A stretch of 15,114 nucleotides of DNA from Acidimicrobiia bacterium (GCA_009843565.1 VYDF01000162.1:1-15114); one strand, 5' to 3'. Counted from the first letter of the stretch, positions 1 to 9,373 are shown. Notes: generated by a model from the sequence alone, not told the origin. Program-made: numbers and translations.

Positions 1-218
1 TAGCCCCGGTGCATGTAGCCCATGATGGGCTCGGCTTCCACCACTTGCTCGCCGTCGAGGCGGGCCACCAGCCGCAGCGTGCCGTGGGTGGCCGGGTGCT
101 GGGGTCCGATGTTGAGGGTCATGCCCTCGGTCTCGATCTCCACGTTCAGCCGGGCGTCGGCCGCCTGGGTGGCCACGTAGGCCATCTGCTGGCGCTGGTC
201 GGCGCCTACTGCGGTCAC
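1..218 (-). CDS. nuoD: NADH-quinone oxidoreductase subunit D, N-terminal part (cut by window edge)
   Basis: This is the 49 kDa subunit of respiratory complex I, part of the peripheral arm that forms the quinone-binding pocket next to NuoB. About 72 N-terminal residues are visible. They contain NIGPQHPATHGTLR, followed by MGYMHRG, both characteristic of the NuoD/hydrogenase large-subunit family. The start is GTG at 218-216. Its GTGA overlaps the nuoC stop by 4 bases, which suggests translational coupling. About 34 residues precede the conserved block, which is normal for actinobacterial NuoD. The gene continues beyond position 1, so the rest of the subunit and any further nuo genes are not seen. 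Confidence 0.96.
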   Translation of the reverse strand, partial: MTAVGADQRQQMAYVATQAADARLNVEIETEGMTLNIGPQHPATHGTLRLVARLDGEQVVEAEPIMGYMHRG

Positions 219-874
219 TCGTCCTCCTCGCCGGGGAACAATTCCACGTCCACGATGCCGGGCCACGGCTTAACCCGCCGGGCCAGCAGCGGAAAGTCCT
301 TGCGAAGCGGGGTCCCCTCAAACTCGCCGGGCAGGTAGATGTGGCGGAGATCGGGATGGCCGTTGAAGTGGATCCCGAACATCTCCCAGGCCTCGCGCTC
401 GTGCCAATTGGCCCCAGCGAACACTGGGATGAGGGTATCGATGCTCAGATCGTCGTCGGGCAGGTCGGCCTTGATGGTGATGCCCAGGTGCTCGGTGACC
501 GAATAGAGGCGCATCACCATCTGGAACCGGGTCTCGCCGCCGGCGTGGCCCTGCTCCATGGGATCGGCAGGTTTGGGCTGAGGGTTGTCCTCTTGGGCGT
601 CCATGTCCCGCCCGTAGGGGGAGGGGAGCCAATCGATAGCCGACAGCCAGTCGAAGAATTGGCAGCCGAGCTGGTCGCGGGCGGCGGTGGCCGCATCGGA
701 CCACGAGTCGCGGGTCACCCTCACCCACAGATCGCTGCCCGGAATGATGTGGTGCTCCACGTAGCCTTCGCCCAGTGCATCGGCCAACTGGGCAGCCCAG
801 GCTTCCCGGTGCTCGTCGGGCTGGGATTCGGCTTCGGCCGCGGTATCAGTGTCAGTCGACGACAATTGGGTCAC
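215..874 (-). CDS. nuoC: NADH-quinone oxidoreductase subunit C
   Basis: This is the 30 kDa subunit of complex I, 219 residues, in the peripheral arm beside NuoD. The family signature is clear at about residues 157-180 (WHEREAWEMFGIHFNGHPDL), followed by a conserved RKDFPL. Residues 1-25 are acidic, low in complexity and probably disordered. A second hydrophilic acidic insertion lies at about 86-113. The start is a GTG lying 23 bases inside the end of nuoB; GGCGAG just upstream is a weak ribosome-binding site. The gene overlaps nuoD by 4 bases, so nuoB-C-D is one tightly packed transcription unit. An internal start further downstream cannot be excluded because the N-terminus is poorly conserved. 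Confidence 0.96.
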   Translation of the reverse strand: MTQLSSTDTDTAAEAESQPDEHREAWAAQLADALGEGYVEHHIIPGSDLWVRVTRDSWSDAATAARDQLGCQFFDWLSAIDWLPSPYGRDMDAQEDNPQPKPADPMEQGHAGGETRFQMVMRLYSVTEHLGITIKADLPDDDLSIDTLIPVFAGANWHEREAWEMFGIHFNGHPDLRHIYLPGEFEGTPLRKDFPLLARRVKPWPGIVDVELFPGEEDE

Positions 875-1352
875 CTCGCCACCGGACAGCCGGGTCCTCG
901 TTCATGATGCGCTCTTGAAGCAGCACGATGCCCTCGAGCAAGGCTTCGGGCCGGGGCGGGCAGCCGGGCACATACACGTCCACCGGAATGACCTGGTCGA
1001 CGCCCTTGGTCACCGAATAGGAGTCCCAGTACGGGCCTCCGCAATTGGCGCAGGAACCCATGGAGATGACGTATTTCGGGTCGGGCATCTGCTGGTAGAG
1101 GCGGAGAATGGACGGGACCATCTTGTCGGTGACGGTGCCCGAGATCACCACGAGGTCGGCCTGCCGGGGGCTGGCGGGAAACGGAATCACACCGAGGCGC
1201 ATGACGTCGTAGCGGGGCGAGCCGATCACCGCGCCCATCTCGATGGCGCAGCAGGCCAGGCCCCACTGGTACATCCAGATGGAGTACTTCCGGCCAAGAT
1301 TGAGCAGCATGGTCAGGGGTTTTGGAGCTTTCCCGCTGGCGACCAGTCCCAC
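852..1352 (-). CDS. nuoB: NADH-quinone oxidoreductase subunit B (N2 cluster)
   Basis: This 166-residue subunit carries the terminal 4Fe-4S cluster N2, which passes electrons to quinone. The four expected ligands are visible: the adjacent pair Cys34-Cys35 in GLACCAIEM, Cys101 in MGSCANCGG, and Cys131 in VYVPGCPPRP. The start is GTG at 1352-1350, with GAGG about 8 bases upstream and 8 bases after the nuoA stop. The C-terminal tail after residue 145 is short and ends in the region shared with nuoC. Family length and motifs are intact, so the enzyme should be functional. Confidence 0.97.
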   Translation of the reverse strand: MGLVASGKAPKPLTMLLNLGRKYSIWMYQWGLACCAIEMGAVIGSPRYDVMRLGVIPFPASPRQADLVVISGTVTDKMVPSILRLYQQMPDPKYVISMGSCANCGGPYWDSYSVTKGVDQVIPVDVYVPGCPPRPEALLEGIVLLQERIMNEDPAVRWRGDPIVVD

Positions 1353-1360
1353 TGCCTACC

Positions 1361-1726
1361 TCAGATCCACCGAAGAACGCCCTTTCGCCAGGCGTACACC
1401 AAGCCCAGCGCAAGGATGAAGATAAAGATGGCCATCTCGACCAACCCGAACGTTCCGTAGGCCTCCAACCGGGTGGCCCAGGGGAAGATGAACACCGCCT
1501 CCACGTCGAACATCACGAACAAAAGGGCGAACACGTAGTAGCGGATGTTGCTCTGCGACCAACCCATGCCCACGGGGTCGACGCCGCTCTCATAAGTGAT
1601 GTACTTCTGGGGCTGCGATCTGGTGGGCCGCAGCAGACTTCCGAGCCCCAGCATCCCGAACACCAACGCGCCAGCCAGCACGAGGAATAAGACGACGAGG
1701 AGGTAGTCGCGGAGGAACTCCGACAC
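1361..1726 (-). CDS. nuoA: NADH-quinone oxidoreductase subunit A
   Basis: This is a 121-residue membrane subunit of complex I. Three hydrophobic helices are evident, at about residues 8-30, 62-84 and 93-113. The family motifs YESGVDP (about 45-51) and RYYVFALLFVMFDVEAVF (about 62-79) are intact; the latter carries the acidic residues of the membrane arm. It is first in the nuoABCD order. The start is GTG at 1726-1724. There is no ribosome-binding site, but a TAACCT -10-like box ends 7 bases upstream, as expected for a leaderless mRNA. The DegV gene ends 44 bases upstream on the same strand, so read-through from it is also possible. Confidence 0.96.
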   Translation of the reverse strand: MSEFLRDYLLVVLFLVLAGALVFGMLGLGSLLRPTRSQPQKYITYESGVDPVGMGWSQSNIRYYVFALLFVMFDVEAVFIFPWATRLEAYGTFGLVEMAIFIFILALGLVYAWRKGVLRWI

Positions 1727-1733
1727 GGCTCGA

Positions 1734-1763
1734 AGGTTACCGATGGGGTTTTCTGCGGGCCAA
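1734..1763 (-). promoter_or_regulatory. Candidate leaderless promoter of the nuo operon
   Basis: On the minus strand, TTGGCC (1763-1758) and TAACCT (1739-1734) are separated by 18 bases. The -10 box ends 7 bases before the GTG of nuoA, so transcription would begin at or next to the start codon. There is no Shine-Dalgarno sequence. The -35 match is only partial (TTG), so this rests mainly on the -10 position and the lack of a ribosome-binding site. Confidence 0.4.
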
Positions 1764-1770
1764 GACGTAC

Positions 1771-2610
1771 TTAGGGGGCAGGGATAAAGGCCGCGGCAAT
1801 AACCCCAGGTCCGGCGTGGGTGCCCACAACAGGGCCGATGAGGGTCACCGTCAACGGACTTTGGGCGGGGGCGTCGCCCAGGCTGGCAGTGAATGCGTCG
1901 ATGTCATCGGCCGCACCGTGGGCCAAGGCCAATTGCTCCAATTCTCCGGCTTCGGCCACTTGCTTGGTCAGCCAAGTGCGGGCCTTGCCTCTGGTTCGCT
2001 GCTTGCCTGCCTCCTCCACGACCCCTGAGGTGAGATCTAGACAGGGTTTGATCGACAGGGCGCTGCCCAAGAGGGCCTGCGCGGTGCCGATGCGCCCCCC
2101 CTTCTTGAGATTGTCCAGGGTGTCCAGCACGGCATAGATGAAAACCCGGTCTTTCAGTTGGGCCAGCTGGGCCTCGATCTCATCGGCGCTGCGACCGGCT
2201 TTAGCAGCCGCGGCCGCGGCCTTGACCATGAGGCCCAGCCCTACTGAAACCTTGCCGGAGTCCACCACCCGGACGTCGACCTCGCCTGCCAAAGCTCGAG
2301 ACGCATTCTGAGCCGATTCCCCGGTGGCCGAAAGGGCGAATGACAGGTTGACGCAAACCACCGCATCGGCCCCGCTGGCGGCCAGTTCCCGGAACACAGT
2401 CTCAAACGCGCCGGGTGCCGGGGCGGCGGTAGACGGCAGTTCATCGCTGGCTGCCATCTTGTCGTAGAAGCCATCGGCCGACAGATCTTGGCCGTCGGTG
2501 AACTCCTCGTCGCCGAAGCGGATGGTGAGCGGGACCACGGTGATCTGGTAGCGCTCGATGTCGGCGGCGCTGAGATCGCAGGAGCTGTCGGTCACGATGC
2601 GAACTGCCAT
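1771..2610 (-). CDS. DegV family fatty-acid-binding protein (FakB-like)
   Basis: This is a 279-residue cytoplasmic DegV protein. Members of the family bind a fatty acid and, as FakB, present it to the kinase FakA to make acyl phosphate for phospholipid synthesis. The family start pattern RIVTDSSCDLS is at residues 4-14, the Ser/Thr ligand loop LPSTAAPAPGAF at about 58-69, the LKKGGRIGTAQALLGSAL block at about 168-185, and the C-terminal GPVVGTHAGPGV near 259-270. The length is typical. The start ATG (2610-2608) lies 9 bases after the preceding gene, with GGAG upstream, so it is probably co-transcribed with the secreted protein gene. No FakA/Dak-type kinase is in the window, so the fatty-acid kinase role is inferred from the family only. 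Confidence 0.9.
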   Translation of the reverse strand: MAVRIVTDSSCDLSAADIERYQITVVPLTIRFGDEEFTDGQDLSADGFYDKMAASDELPSTAAPAPGAFETVFRELAASGADAVVCVNLSFALSATGESAQNASRALAGEVDVRVVDSGKVSVGLGLMVKAAAAAAKAGRSADEIEAQLAQLKDRVFIYAVLDTLDNLKKGGRIGTAQALLGSALSIKPCLDLTSGVVEEAGKQRTRGKARTWLTKQVAEAGELEQLALAHGAADDIDAFTASLGDAPAQSPLTVTLIGPVVGTHAGPGVIAAAFIPAP

Positions 2611-2619
2611 GGCCAGACC

Positions 2620-4650
2620 CTACTCCGCAGGCTGAGTTTTGGGGCGATGGCGAGACCACCAGCTTCGAGCCCACCACACCATGAGGATGGCCAGTGCCGC
2701 GGCCGCGATCCCCACTCCGGTGCCCGACAAAGAGGTTGCCCGCACCGTCAGCTGGGACTCGCCCAGAGCCAGCAGGCCGGTGGGCGAGTTGACGCTGATC
2801 TCCAACACGGCGTCGCCTGAGGTCTTGGCCCGCACTGCTACCTGGACCTGGTTGACGCCGGGGGACAGGCGCCAGAGCAGGGAGTCGCCGTCGGGGAAGT
2901 CCAGCTTGTCGCTGTTGAGGTCTAAGCGGACGATGACATCGTGGTTGAGGCTGTTGCGAATGAGCATCGGAATGCTTCCCGAGCGGCTGGTCAGGGTGAT
3001 CCGCTGCTGACTCGGGGGCTCGATGGCGGCCACGGTGTCCCGCACGGTCTGGGCGACCACGGCCAGATAGGCGTCTCGCTGGGTCTCGATGAGGCCATAG
3101 GCCCCCGACAGGAGCAGAGCCCGTTCCAAGGTTTCGATCAGCTGTCGCTCGGGGGTGCCCACGGTGGCGATCGGGTCCACCATGTTCTGGTACGACCGGG
3201 CGATTGCCTGGCCGACGGTCAAGGCGGCCTTGTAGTCCTCCCCGAATCCGTTCTCCTCAGCGGGGCGTACCTCTCGGAGGGTGTCCGGCTCGAGCCTCTC
3301 GACAATCGTGGCGGGATCGATGGACGAGAGGATGGGGCTGGCGCTGATCTCGTCCAGCAGCACCCCCAGCCCAGTTGAATCCGACAGTGAGGCCAGAGGC
3401 GGTGCCAGCACGATTCCTCGGAGCCTCTGGGGGTCTTCAAACCAGCGGACGGCCAGGTCGGCCAGTACCAAATAAGGAGCGGTTTTGGTGCTGCCAGCTC
3501 GGGTGAAATGAGCGGTCACGCTGCTGTCGATGGCTACCGCCGGAGCCGGTTGGTCGAATGCGGGAAGCAGGAACGATGTCTTGGCCAGCGTGCCGACCAG
3601 TTCATCAGCGGGATTGAGCAGGGCATCGGGAACTAGCACCAGCTCTACCTGTTCTCGTTGAAGCCGTTGGAGCAACTCGGGAGATGCCGACGTGGTGAGC
3701 ACCATGATGGTGCGATCGGGCTGAGAGCCGAGATACTCGTCCACCACCGCAGCCCCCGCCTCGATCTGCCAGCCGATCTGGAGACTGAGGTCTTGGTCGA
3801 TCCACGCATCGCTGTCGAGGGGGACATAGGTGTTGCTCGCGATCTGGCGGCCGATCGTGGCTTGTTGGAGTCGGGCCAGCAGCTGGGCGTGCTCGGGCCG
3901 GTCGCTGATGGCCAGGGCGTCAATCAGATGAGGGTCGAGCGAGACCGTGGCCAAAATCTGGGGGCGAACCCGAGGGTCGAGCACGTCGGCCAGCACTTGC
4001 AGGCTCTGGCCGGTAGGGCCCAGATCCACGTTGCCTTCTTGGTCGACGGCTGGGGGTCCACTCACCGATAGCACAGTGCTCACTAGCAGCGGGGGCTGGT
4101 TGGAGTCGGACGGTGGGGTGCGAACCAGGAACGTGTGGACGGTGTCGAGTCGAATGCCGTCGGAATTCCGAAGAACGAGGCTCACCGGGTACACCCCTTC
4201 GGCGGGCAGCGGGAGAAGCAGCTGATCGGGAGTCTCTGTTTCACGAGCCTGGCCGGTGGTGGTGGCTATTCGCAGTGATGCCACCCCGTCGGCATCGCGC
4301 TGGGGGACGGCTAGCTGGGAGAACCGGTGCAGAAGTGGTCCGGTCGACGGCGCAGCCAATCGATCCAGGAACGCGGATCGAGACCGGATGGGGCCCCCGA
4401 CGTTGATGTCAACGGTGGATTGATCGGGGGCGTCTATGAGGCGGAAGGAGATCTGGAAGAAATCCTCTTCGGCGATCCACATGCTCTGGTTGACCAACTC
4501 GATGGAGGGAGCTTCGGTCTCCGAGACGCCGTCGTCGCTCTGGGCGGCCGCGGCGGAGATCATCAGGGCAGGCGCGGCGAAGAATACAAACGCCGCCGCC
4601 AGTGCCAGCCGCTTGCTTCCCGGGCGGGGGCTCTGCCGACTAAGGCGCAC
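2620..4650 (-). CDS. Secreted, membrane-anchored protein resembling the DUF6049 (mycobacterial Rv3909) family
   Basis: The product is about 676 residues and has no known enzymatic role. A Sec signal peptide is clear: a basic n-region (RLSRQSPRPGSKR), a hydrophobic stretch at about 15-36, and a likely AAA cleavage site before QSDD. The C-terminus has one transmembrane helix (about 645-661) followed by a short basic tail. The bulk is therefore outside the membrane with the tail in the cytoplasm. Stretches such as ATVSLDPHLIDAL and LVLVPDALLNP resemble Rv3909-type proteins, and a CCA-adding enzyme lies nearby as in mycobacteria. I chose the GTG at 4650-4648 because it overlaps the acetyltransferase stop by 11 bases, has GGAG about 10 bases upstream, and puts the signal peptide at the N-terminus. 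A longer frame to 4725 is possible but would bury the signal. The family assignment is from pattern and context, not alignment. Confidence 0.72.
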   Translation of the reverse strand: MRLSRQSPRPGSKRLALAAAFVFFAAPALMISAAAAQSDDGVSETEAPSIELVNQSMWIAEEDFFQISFRLIDAPDQSTVDINVGGPIRSRSAFLDRLAAPSTGPLLHRFSQLAVPQRDADGVASLRIATTTGQARETETPDQLLLPLPAEGVYPVSLVLRNSDGIRLDTVHTFLVRTPPSDSNQPPLLVSTVLSVSGPPAVDQEGNVDLGPTGQSLQVLADVLDPRVRPQILATVSLDPHLIDALAISDRPEHAQLLARLQQATIGRQIASNTYVPLDSDAWIDQDLSLQIGWQIEAGAAVVDEYLGSQPDRTIMVLTTSASPELLQRLQREQVELVLVPDALLNPADELVGTLAKTSFLLPAFDQPAPAVAIDSSVTAHFTRAGSTKTAPYLVLADLAVRWFEDPQRLRGIVLAPPLASLSDSTGLGVLLDEISASPILSSIDPATIVERLEPDTLREVRPAEENGFGEDYKAALTVGQAIARSYQNMVDPIATVGTPERQLIETLERALLLSGAYGLIETQRDAYLAVVAQTVRDTVAAIEPPSQQRITLTSRSGSIPMLIRNSLNHDVIVRLDLNSDKLDFPDGDSLLWRLSPGVNQVQVAVRAKTSGDAVLEISVNSPTGLLALGESQLTVRATSLSGTGVGIAAAALAILMVWWARSWWSRHRPKTQPAE

Positions 4651-5380
4651 TGGTCTCCAACTCCAGAACTTGCAGGCCGGGAGGAATCGGCTCGAAACCC
4701 AGTCGCTCATACAGGCGCAGGGCACCGGTGTTGTGCTGAGGCGTGTTGACCCAGGCTTGGGTAGCGCCCCAGCGGGCCATCCACATCAGCCCGTCGATAA
4801 CCAGAGCGGTTCCGGCTCCCTGGCCTTGCTGGCTGGGCGAGATTGCCAATCGCTGTAGATATCCCGACGGGCCGCTGCGCCCGGAAATGGCGTATCCGGC
4901 TAGGGCGCTGTCGGAGTTTTGACGGGCCACGCGAAACCTTCGGAAGGGGGTAGCTCGGAGCGCTTCTTGCAGTCCGATTGGGTCTAGTTGCCAAAAAGGC
5001 TCGAAGGCGGCGTGGTCCACAGCCAGAACAGAGGGGCGATCCCGGCGGCGGGCCCGTCGGAGGGCAACGGCTCCGTTTCGCCCCAGGAGTTCCGATTGAG
5101 TCGGGCGGGATAGCAAGGCCAGCTGTTGGATGGGTTGGAATCCGGCTCGAAGGAACGGCTCGGCCTCGATATACGAAAGGGCCGAGGTCCGGATTCGGAG
5201 ATAGCCCTGGGCTGTCGCAGATTCAATCGAGGCGGCAACGGCAGCATCTGAGACTGCCGAACCGGAGCTCAACAGGATGAGCAGGCCTGTCCCCGTTTCG
5301 CTGGCCCAGGGTCTGAGCCGCAGGCGGTGGTTACCGAGTCGGAGCGTCACAGACTTCTGCCCCGACCGTCGGCCCAACAT
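4640..5380 (-). CDS. GNAT family N-acetyltransferase (possible degenerate tandem GNAT)
   Basis: This is a 246-residue acetyltransferase of unknown substrate. The C-terminal half is a complete GNAT domain. It has motif A, with the acetyl-CoA pyrophosphate loop QQGQGAG at 184-190 after YLQRLAISPS, and motif B, NTGALRLYERLGFE, at 217-230. The first half (about 12-92) has the feel of a degenerate GNAT fold, ending RTSALSYIEAEPFLRAGFQP, but lacks the loop. That would make it a tandem protein with one working site. The start ATG has no ribosome-binding site, but TAGCCT ends 7 bases upstream, fitting a leaderless mRNA. It is divergent from the deacetylase-like gene and overlaps the next gene by 11 bases. 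In mycobacteria a Nudix gene, not a GNAT, sits beside Rv3909. The ATG could be replaced by the GTG ten codons later. Confidence 0.87.
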   Translation of the reverse strand: MLGRRSGQKSVTLRLGNHRLRLRPWASETGTGLLILLSSGSAVSDAAVAASIESATAQGYLRIRTSALSYIEAEPFLRAGFQPIQQLALLSRPTQSELLGRNGAVALRRARRRDRPSVLAVDHAAFEPFWQLDPIGLQEALRATPFRRFRVARQNSDSALAGYAISGRSGPSGYLQRLAISPSQQGQGAGTALVIDGLMWMARWGATQAWVNTPQHNTGALRLYERLGFEPIPPGLQVLELETSAP

Positions 5381-5444
5381 GCCACTGAGGCTACGCGGTA
5401 TCGGTTGGTGTCGGGGTTCTGGGCGGGCGCGTTACCGTGGGGCT
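5381..5444. promoter_or_regulatory. Divergent promoter region between the GNAT and deacetylase genes
   Basis: These 64 bases must hold both promoters. On the minus strand TAGCCT (5393-5388) ends 7 bases before the GNAT ATG. On the plus strand TACCGT (5433-5438) ends 6 bases before the chosen GTG of the deacetylase gene. Both fit TANNNT -10 boxes of leaderless transcripts. I could not find convincing -35 boxes at the standard spacing, nor an obvious operator palindrome. Confidence 0.4.
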
Positions 5445-6443
5445 GTGTCGGTTGTGTGGATCACCGATGATCGTTTCCTCGATCACGACACCGGGCGCTC
5501 TCATCCGGAACGGCCGGCCCGACTCCGAGCCGTGGTCGATGGGATGCAACGGGCCGATCTGGCTGACGCTCTGATTCCAACCGAGCCCCGTTCGGCTACC
5601 GACGACGATCTCCTGTCTGTTCACGACGCGGCAGTGCTCGACTTGGTGCGCCGGGTGGCACAAGCGGGGGGAGGTCGTTTAGACCCCGATACGGCTATGG
5701 CCCCCGAGTCGGAGGCCGCGGCTCGACTCGCCGCGGGGGCGGGGTTGGCGGCTATCGACGCTCTGGACGACGGGGTGGCCGACGCCGCATTCTGCGCCGT
5801 GCGCCCGCCGGGCCACCACGCCACTCCGGCGCGCTCGATGGGGTTCTGCCTGTTCAACAGTGCCGCGGTGTGCGCCCGGGCACTGGCCGATCGAGGCGAG
5901 CGGGTGCTGGTGGTGGACTATGACGCCCACCACGGCAATGGCACCCAAGACGTGTTCTGGGAAGACGGCCGGGTGATGTTCGTGTCGTGGCACCAGTACC
6001 CGTTTTATCCCGGGACCGGCGGGCTGTTGGAACGGGGCGCGGGGGCAGGTTTGGGCACCACCATCAACCTCCCCATGCCGATGGGTGCGACCGGCGACGC
6101 CTATCGACGGAGCTGGGATGAAGCGGTGCTGCCCGCAGTGGAGGGGTTCCAGCCTGACTGGTTGGTGCTGTCGGCCGGATTCGACGCCCACCGTGCCGAC
6201 CCGTTGACCAACTTGGGCTTGTCCGCTGGGGACTTCGCCGATCTGACCGAGGCGGTCATCAGCGTGGTGCCCCCCGGTAGGCGCATTGCGTTCTTGGAAG
6301 GCGGCTATGACCTCGATGCCCTGGCCGACTGTGCCGCCGCGGCAGTGGCCGTCTTGGCCGGCACAGCCTGGCGACCGGAGCCGGCCACGGGGGGAGGCCC
6401 AGGCGGGGAGGTTGCGGCCGCCGCAGCCGCATTGTTGCCATGA
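5445..6443 (+). CDS. Histone deacetylase-family zinc amidohydrolase (acetoin-utilisation/acetylpolyamine type)
   Basis: This 332-residue enzyme of the arginase/deacetylase fold probably removes acetyl groups from protein lysine, polyamine or a small-molecule amide. All key residues are present: RPPGHHA with the catalytic His pair 124-125, MGFCLFN (132-138), DYDAHHGNGTQ with zinc ligands Asp160 and His162, SAGFDAHRADPL with ligand Asp247, and EGGYD with Tyr288. The sequence matches class II-type HDAC relatives better than AcuC. I chose GTG 5445 because the family begins close to this point (ITDDRFLDHDTG) and a -10 box sits 6 bases upstream. The open frame extends back to 5277 but that part overlaps the divergent GNAT gene. 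GTG 5454 is an alternative. It overlaps pcnA by 4 bases (ATGA), so the two are coupled. The alanine-rich tail after 312 is not part of the fold. Confidence 0.9.
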   Translation: MSVVWITDDRFLDHDTGRSHPERPARLRAVVDGMQRADLADALIPTEPRSATDDDLLSVHDAAVLDLVRRVAQAGGGRLDPDTAMAPESEAAARLAAGAGLAAIDALDDGVADAAFCAVRPPGHHATPARSMGFCLFNSAAVCARALADRGERVLVVDYDAHHGNGTQDVFWEDGRVMFVSWHQYPFYPGTGGLLERGAGAGLGTTINLPMPMGATGDAYRRSWDEAVLPAVEGFQPDWLVLSAGFDAHRADPLTNLGLSAGDFADLTEAVISVVPPGRRIAFLEGGYDLDALADCAAAAVAVLAGTAWRPEPATGGGPGGEVAAAAAALLP

Positions 6444-7658
6444 GCCTGGAACGCCTGGCGGCCGTTCGCGAGGAAGCCCGCGAGCTGGCCGACCTGTTTG
6501 CCGCTGATGGCTACCGGGTCTACCTGGTGGGCGGGATTGTGCGCGACGCCATGCTGGGTTTGCCCCTGGACGCAGCCTTCGACCTGGATCTCACCACCGA
6601 CGCCCAACCGCCCGCGGTGAAATCGATCTTGGATGGTTGGGCCGACACCTTGTGGACCCAAGGGGAGCGGTTCGGAACCATCGGCGCCCGCCGAGGCAAC
6701 CGCCGGATCGAGATAACCACCCACCGCACCGAGCGGTACCAGCCCGGTTCTCGCAAGCCCGACGTGGCTTTCGCCGACGCTATTGAGGCCGATCTCTCCC
6801 GCCGCGACTTCACCATCAACGCAATGGCCGTCGAACTGCCCGACGGCGACCTGGTTGATCCCTTCGGTGGGGTCGCCGACTTGGCTGGCCGACGTCTCCG
6901 CACCCCCCTGGACCCCGAGGCAACGTTCAGCGACGACCCCCTGCGCATGCTGCGGGCTGCTCGGTTCTTGGCTCAGTTCGAGCTCTCTGCCGAACCGCCG
7001 CTGGTGGCTGCCACGGCTGCGATGGCCGATCGGCTCAGCATCGTGGCCGACGAGCGGATACGCGACGAGCTGGACCGGCTGCTTGCGCTGCCCAACCCTC
7101 TTCCGGGTTTCAGCCTGATGTTCGAGACCGGTCTAGCGGAGCGGGTGTTGGGCGTTGCCGGGGATGGCTCCTCAGCCCTGGAGCGAGTGAGCCGGGCCGG
7201 CCAGGATCCAATAGCCCGGCTAGCCGCGCTGCTGGCCGATGTGGATACGCCCGCCGACGCGCAATCAGCGTTGTCGGAGCGGCGAGCGCCTACCGCGGTC
7301 AGCCGGGCGGTCTTTGCCGTTTTGACTGCGGCTGGCCAGGCTGTCGACCATCCCCCCCGGACGTTGCCCGAGTTGCGGCGTTGGGTGGTCGATTCCGGGG
7401 ACTATGTGGGTCAGGCGATGGCGGTGGCCTCAGTTTTGGGCGCGGCGAGCTCGCTGGCCGCAGATGTCGATGCGCTAATGGAGACTGAGCCAGACCTCCT
7501 TGGTCCCCCCGTGCTCGACGGTGAGCAGATCATGGCCTTGCTTGGCCTACAACCCGGACCCGAGGTCGGCGCGGCCGTCGAAGAACTCCGCCGCCTCCGC
7601 TTGGATTCCGGCCCGCTCAGCCCTGAGGAGGCCCGGGAGCACCTGCTGAGATGGTTTG

Positions 7659-7666
<8 letters not shown>
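6440..7666 (+). CDS. pcnA: CCA tRNA nucleotidyltransferase, short form without a visible HD domain
   Basis: This 408-residue class II nucleotidyltransferase adds or repairs the 3' CCA of tRNA. The head domain has LVGGIVRD (29-36) and the metal-binding Asp48/Asp50 in FDLDLTTD. The neck has RRDFTINAMA (121-130), DPLRMLRAARF (166-176) and ERIRDELDRLL (205-215). The C-terminal part ends with a normal motif (EQIMALLGLQPGPEVG). Mycobacterial relatives, about 480 residues, carry an HD domain between neck and tail. Here that interval (about 236-350) is short and shows no HD motif. The ATG is embedded in the stop of the deacetylase gene (ATGA). The 3' end overlaps convergent ino1 by 8 bases. The symbol follows mycobacterial usage; cca would do equally well. 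Confidence 0.92.
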
Positions 7667-8734
<1,068 letters not shown>

Positions 8735-8738
<4 letters not shown>

Positions 8739-9373
8739 TGTGGTTGCCCTCCCTGGGGGAAGTCGGATCGATCATCGTCGATCATGGGGTCGGTTGATTC
8801 GGAACTCGGCCGGTTGCTGCGCTCGTCGGCGATCAGCCGGTCGAGCCAGACCAAGTCGTGTTCGAGGCGCTCCTGGTCTCTTTCGAACAGGGAGCGCACG
8901 TAGGGATCGGTGGTTTGCACAGGATCGCGGCGGGCCATGGCTTGGAGGCTCACCAAGTGGGCCCGGCGCAGCTCGAAGAGCGCCAGCCGCCTGTCGGGAG
9001 GCAGAAAGCGGCAGAACGCCAGTTGCAAGCGGAACCGGCGCTCGTTGTTGGCGTCTTCTTGGAGCAGCTCCAAGAGGTAGGACTCGCCGGCCTCGGTGAT
9101 GTGGTACACCTTGCGGGTTCGGCCTGATTTGGACTTGGTGCTGCGCTTTCGGCTGCGACGAGCCTGCCCCTCGGAAGTCTCATCATCGGTGATGAGCTCT
9201 GGGGCCACGGCGTTGGAACTCACCCAGCCGCGGCGCTCTAGGCGGGCTAGCGCGGGGTACAGGGCGCCGAAAGAAGTGGAGTATCCGCCAACCAGCGACT
9301 TGAGGCGCTTGTTCAGCTCGTAGCCGTGAAGATCGCCCTCTTTGAGCAACCCGAGCACCGCGAGATCCAACAT
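8735..9373 (-). CDS. PadR family transcriptional regulator
   Basis: This 212-residue repressor-type regulator has an N-terminal winged helix (about 1-95; opening LAVLGLLKEGDLHGYEL and STSFGALYPALARLERRGWV) and a C-terminal helical dimerisation domain (about 100-185). The wing is expanded by an acidic-then-basic loop at about 60-88, rich in Arg and Lys (RRSRKRSTKSKSGR), which may add DNA contacts. A disordered acidic tail follows residue 185. It is first in a two-gene unit with ino1 and overlaps it by 4 bases. The start ATG (9373-9371) has no ribosome-binding site and lies 9 bases after a consensus -10 box. The tandem CGATATA repeats over that promoter make autoregulation, and so control of inositol synthesis, likely. 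The effector is unknown. Confidence 0.9.
8747..8753 (-). promoter_or_regulatory. Ribosome-binding site of ino1
   Basis: GGGAGGG on the minus strand, 8 bases before the ino1 ATG and inside the last codons of padR. It is the strongest Shine-Dalgarno sequence I saw here. It fits an internal operon gene, while padR itself has none. Confidence 0.75.

Noticed and set aside
4651..4725. Longer start of the secreted protein at 4725
   Set aside because: It would place 25 residues before the signal peptide's basic n-region and overlap the GNAT gene more. The GTG at 4650 has GGAG upstream.
5277..5444. N-terminal extension of the deacetylase-family protein
   Set aside because: It overlaps the divergent GNAT gene, is rich in Arg and unrelated to the family, and GTG 5445 sits right after a -10 box at the family start.
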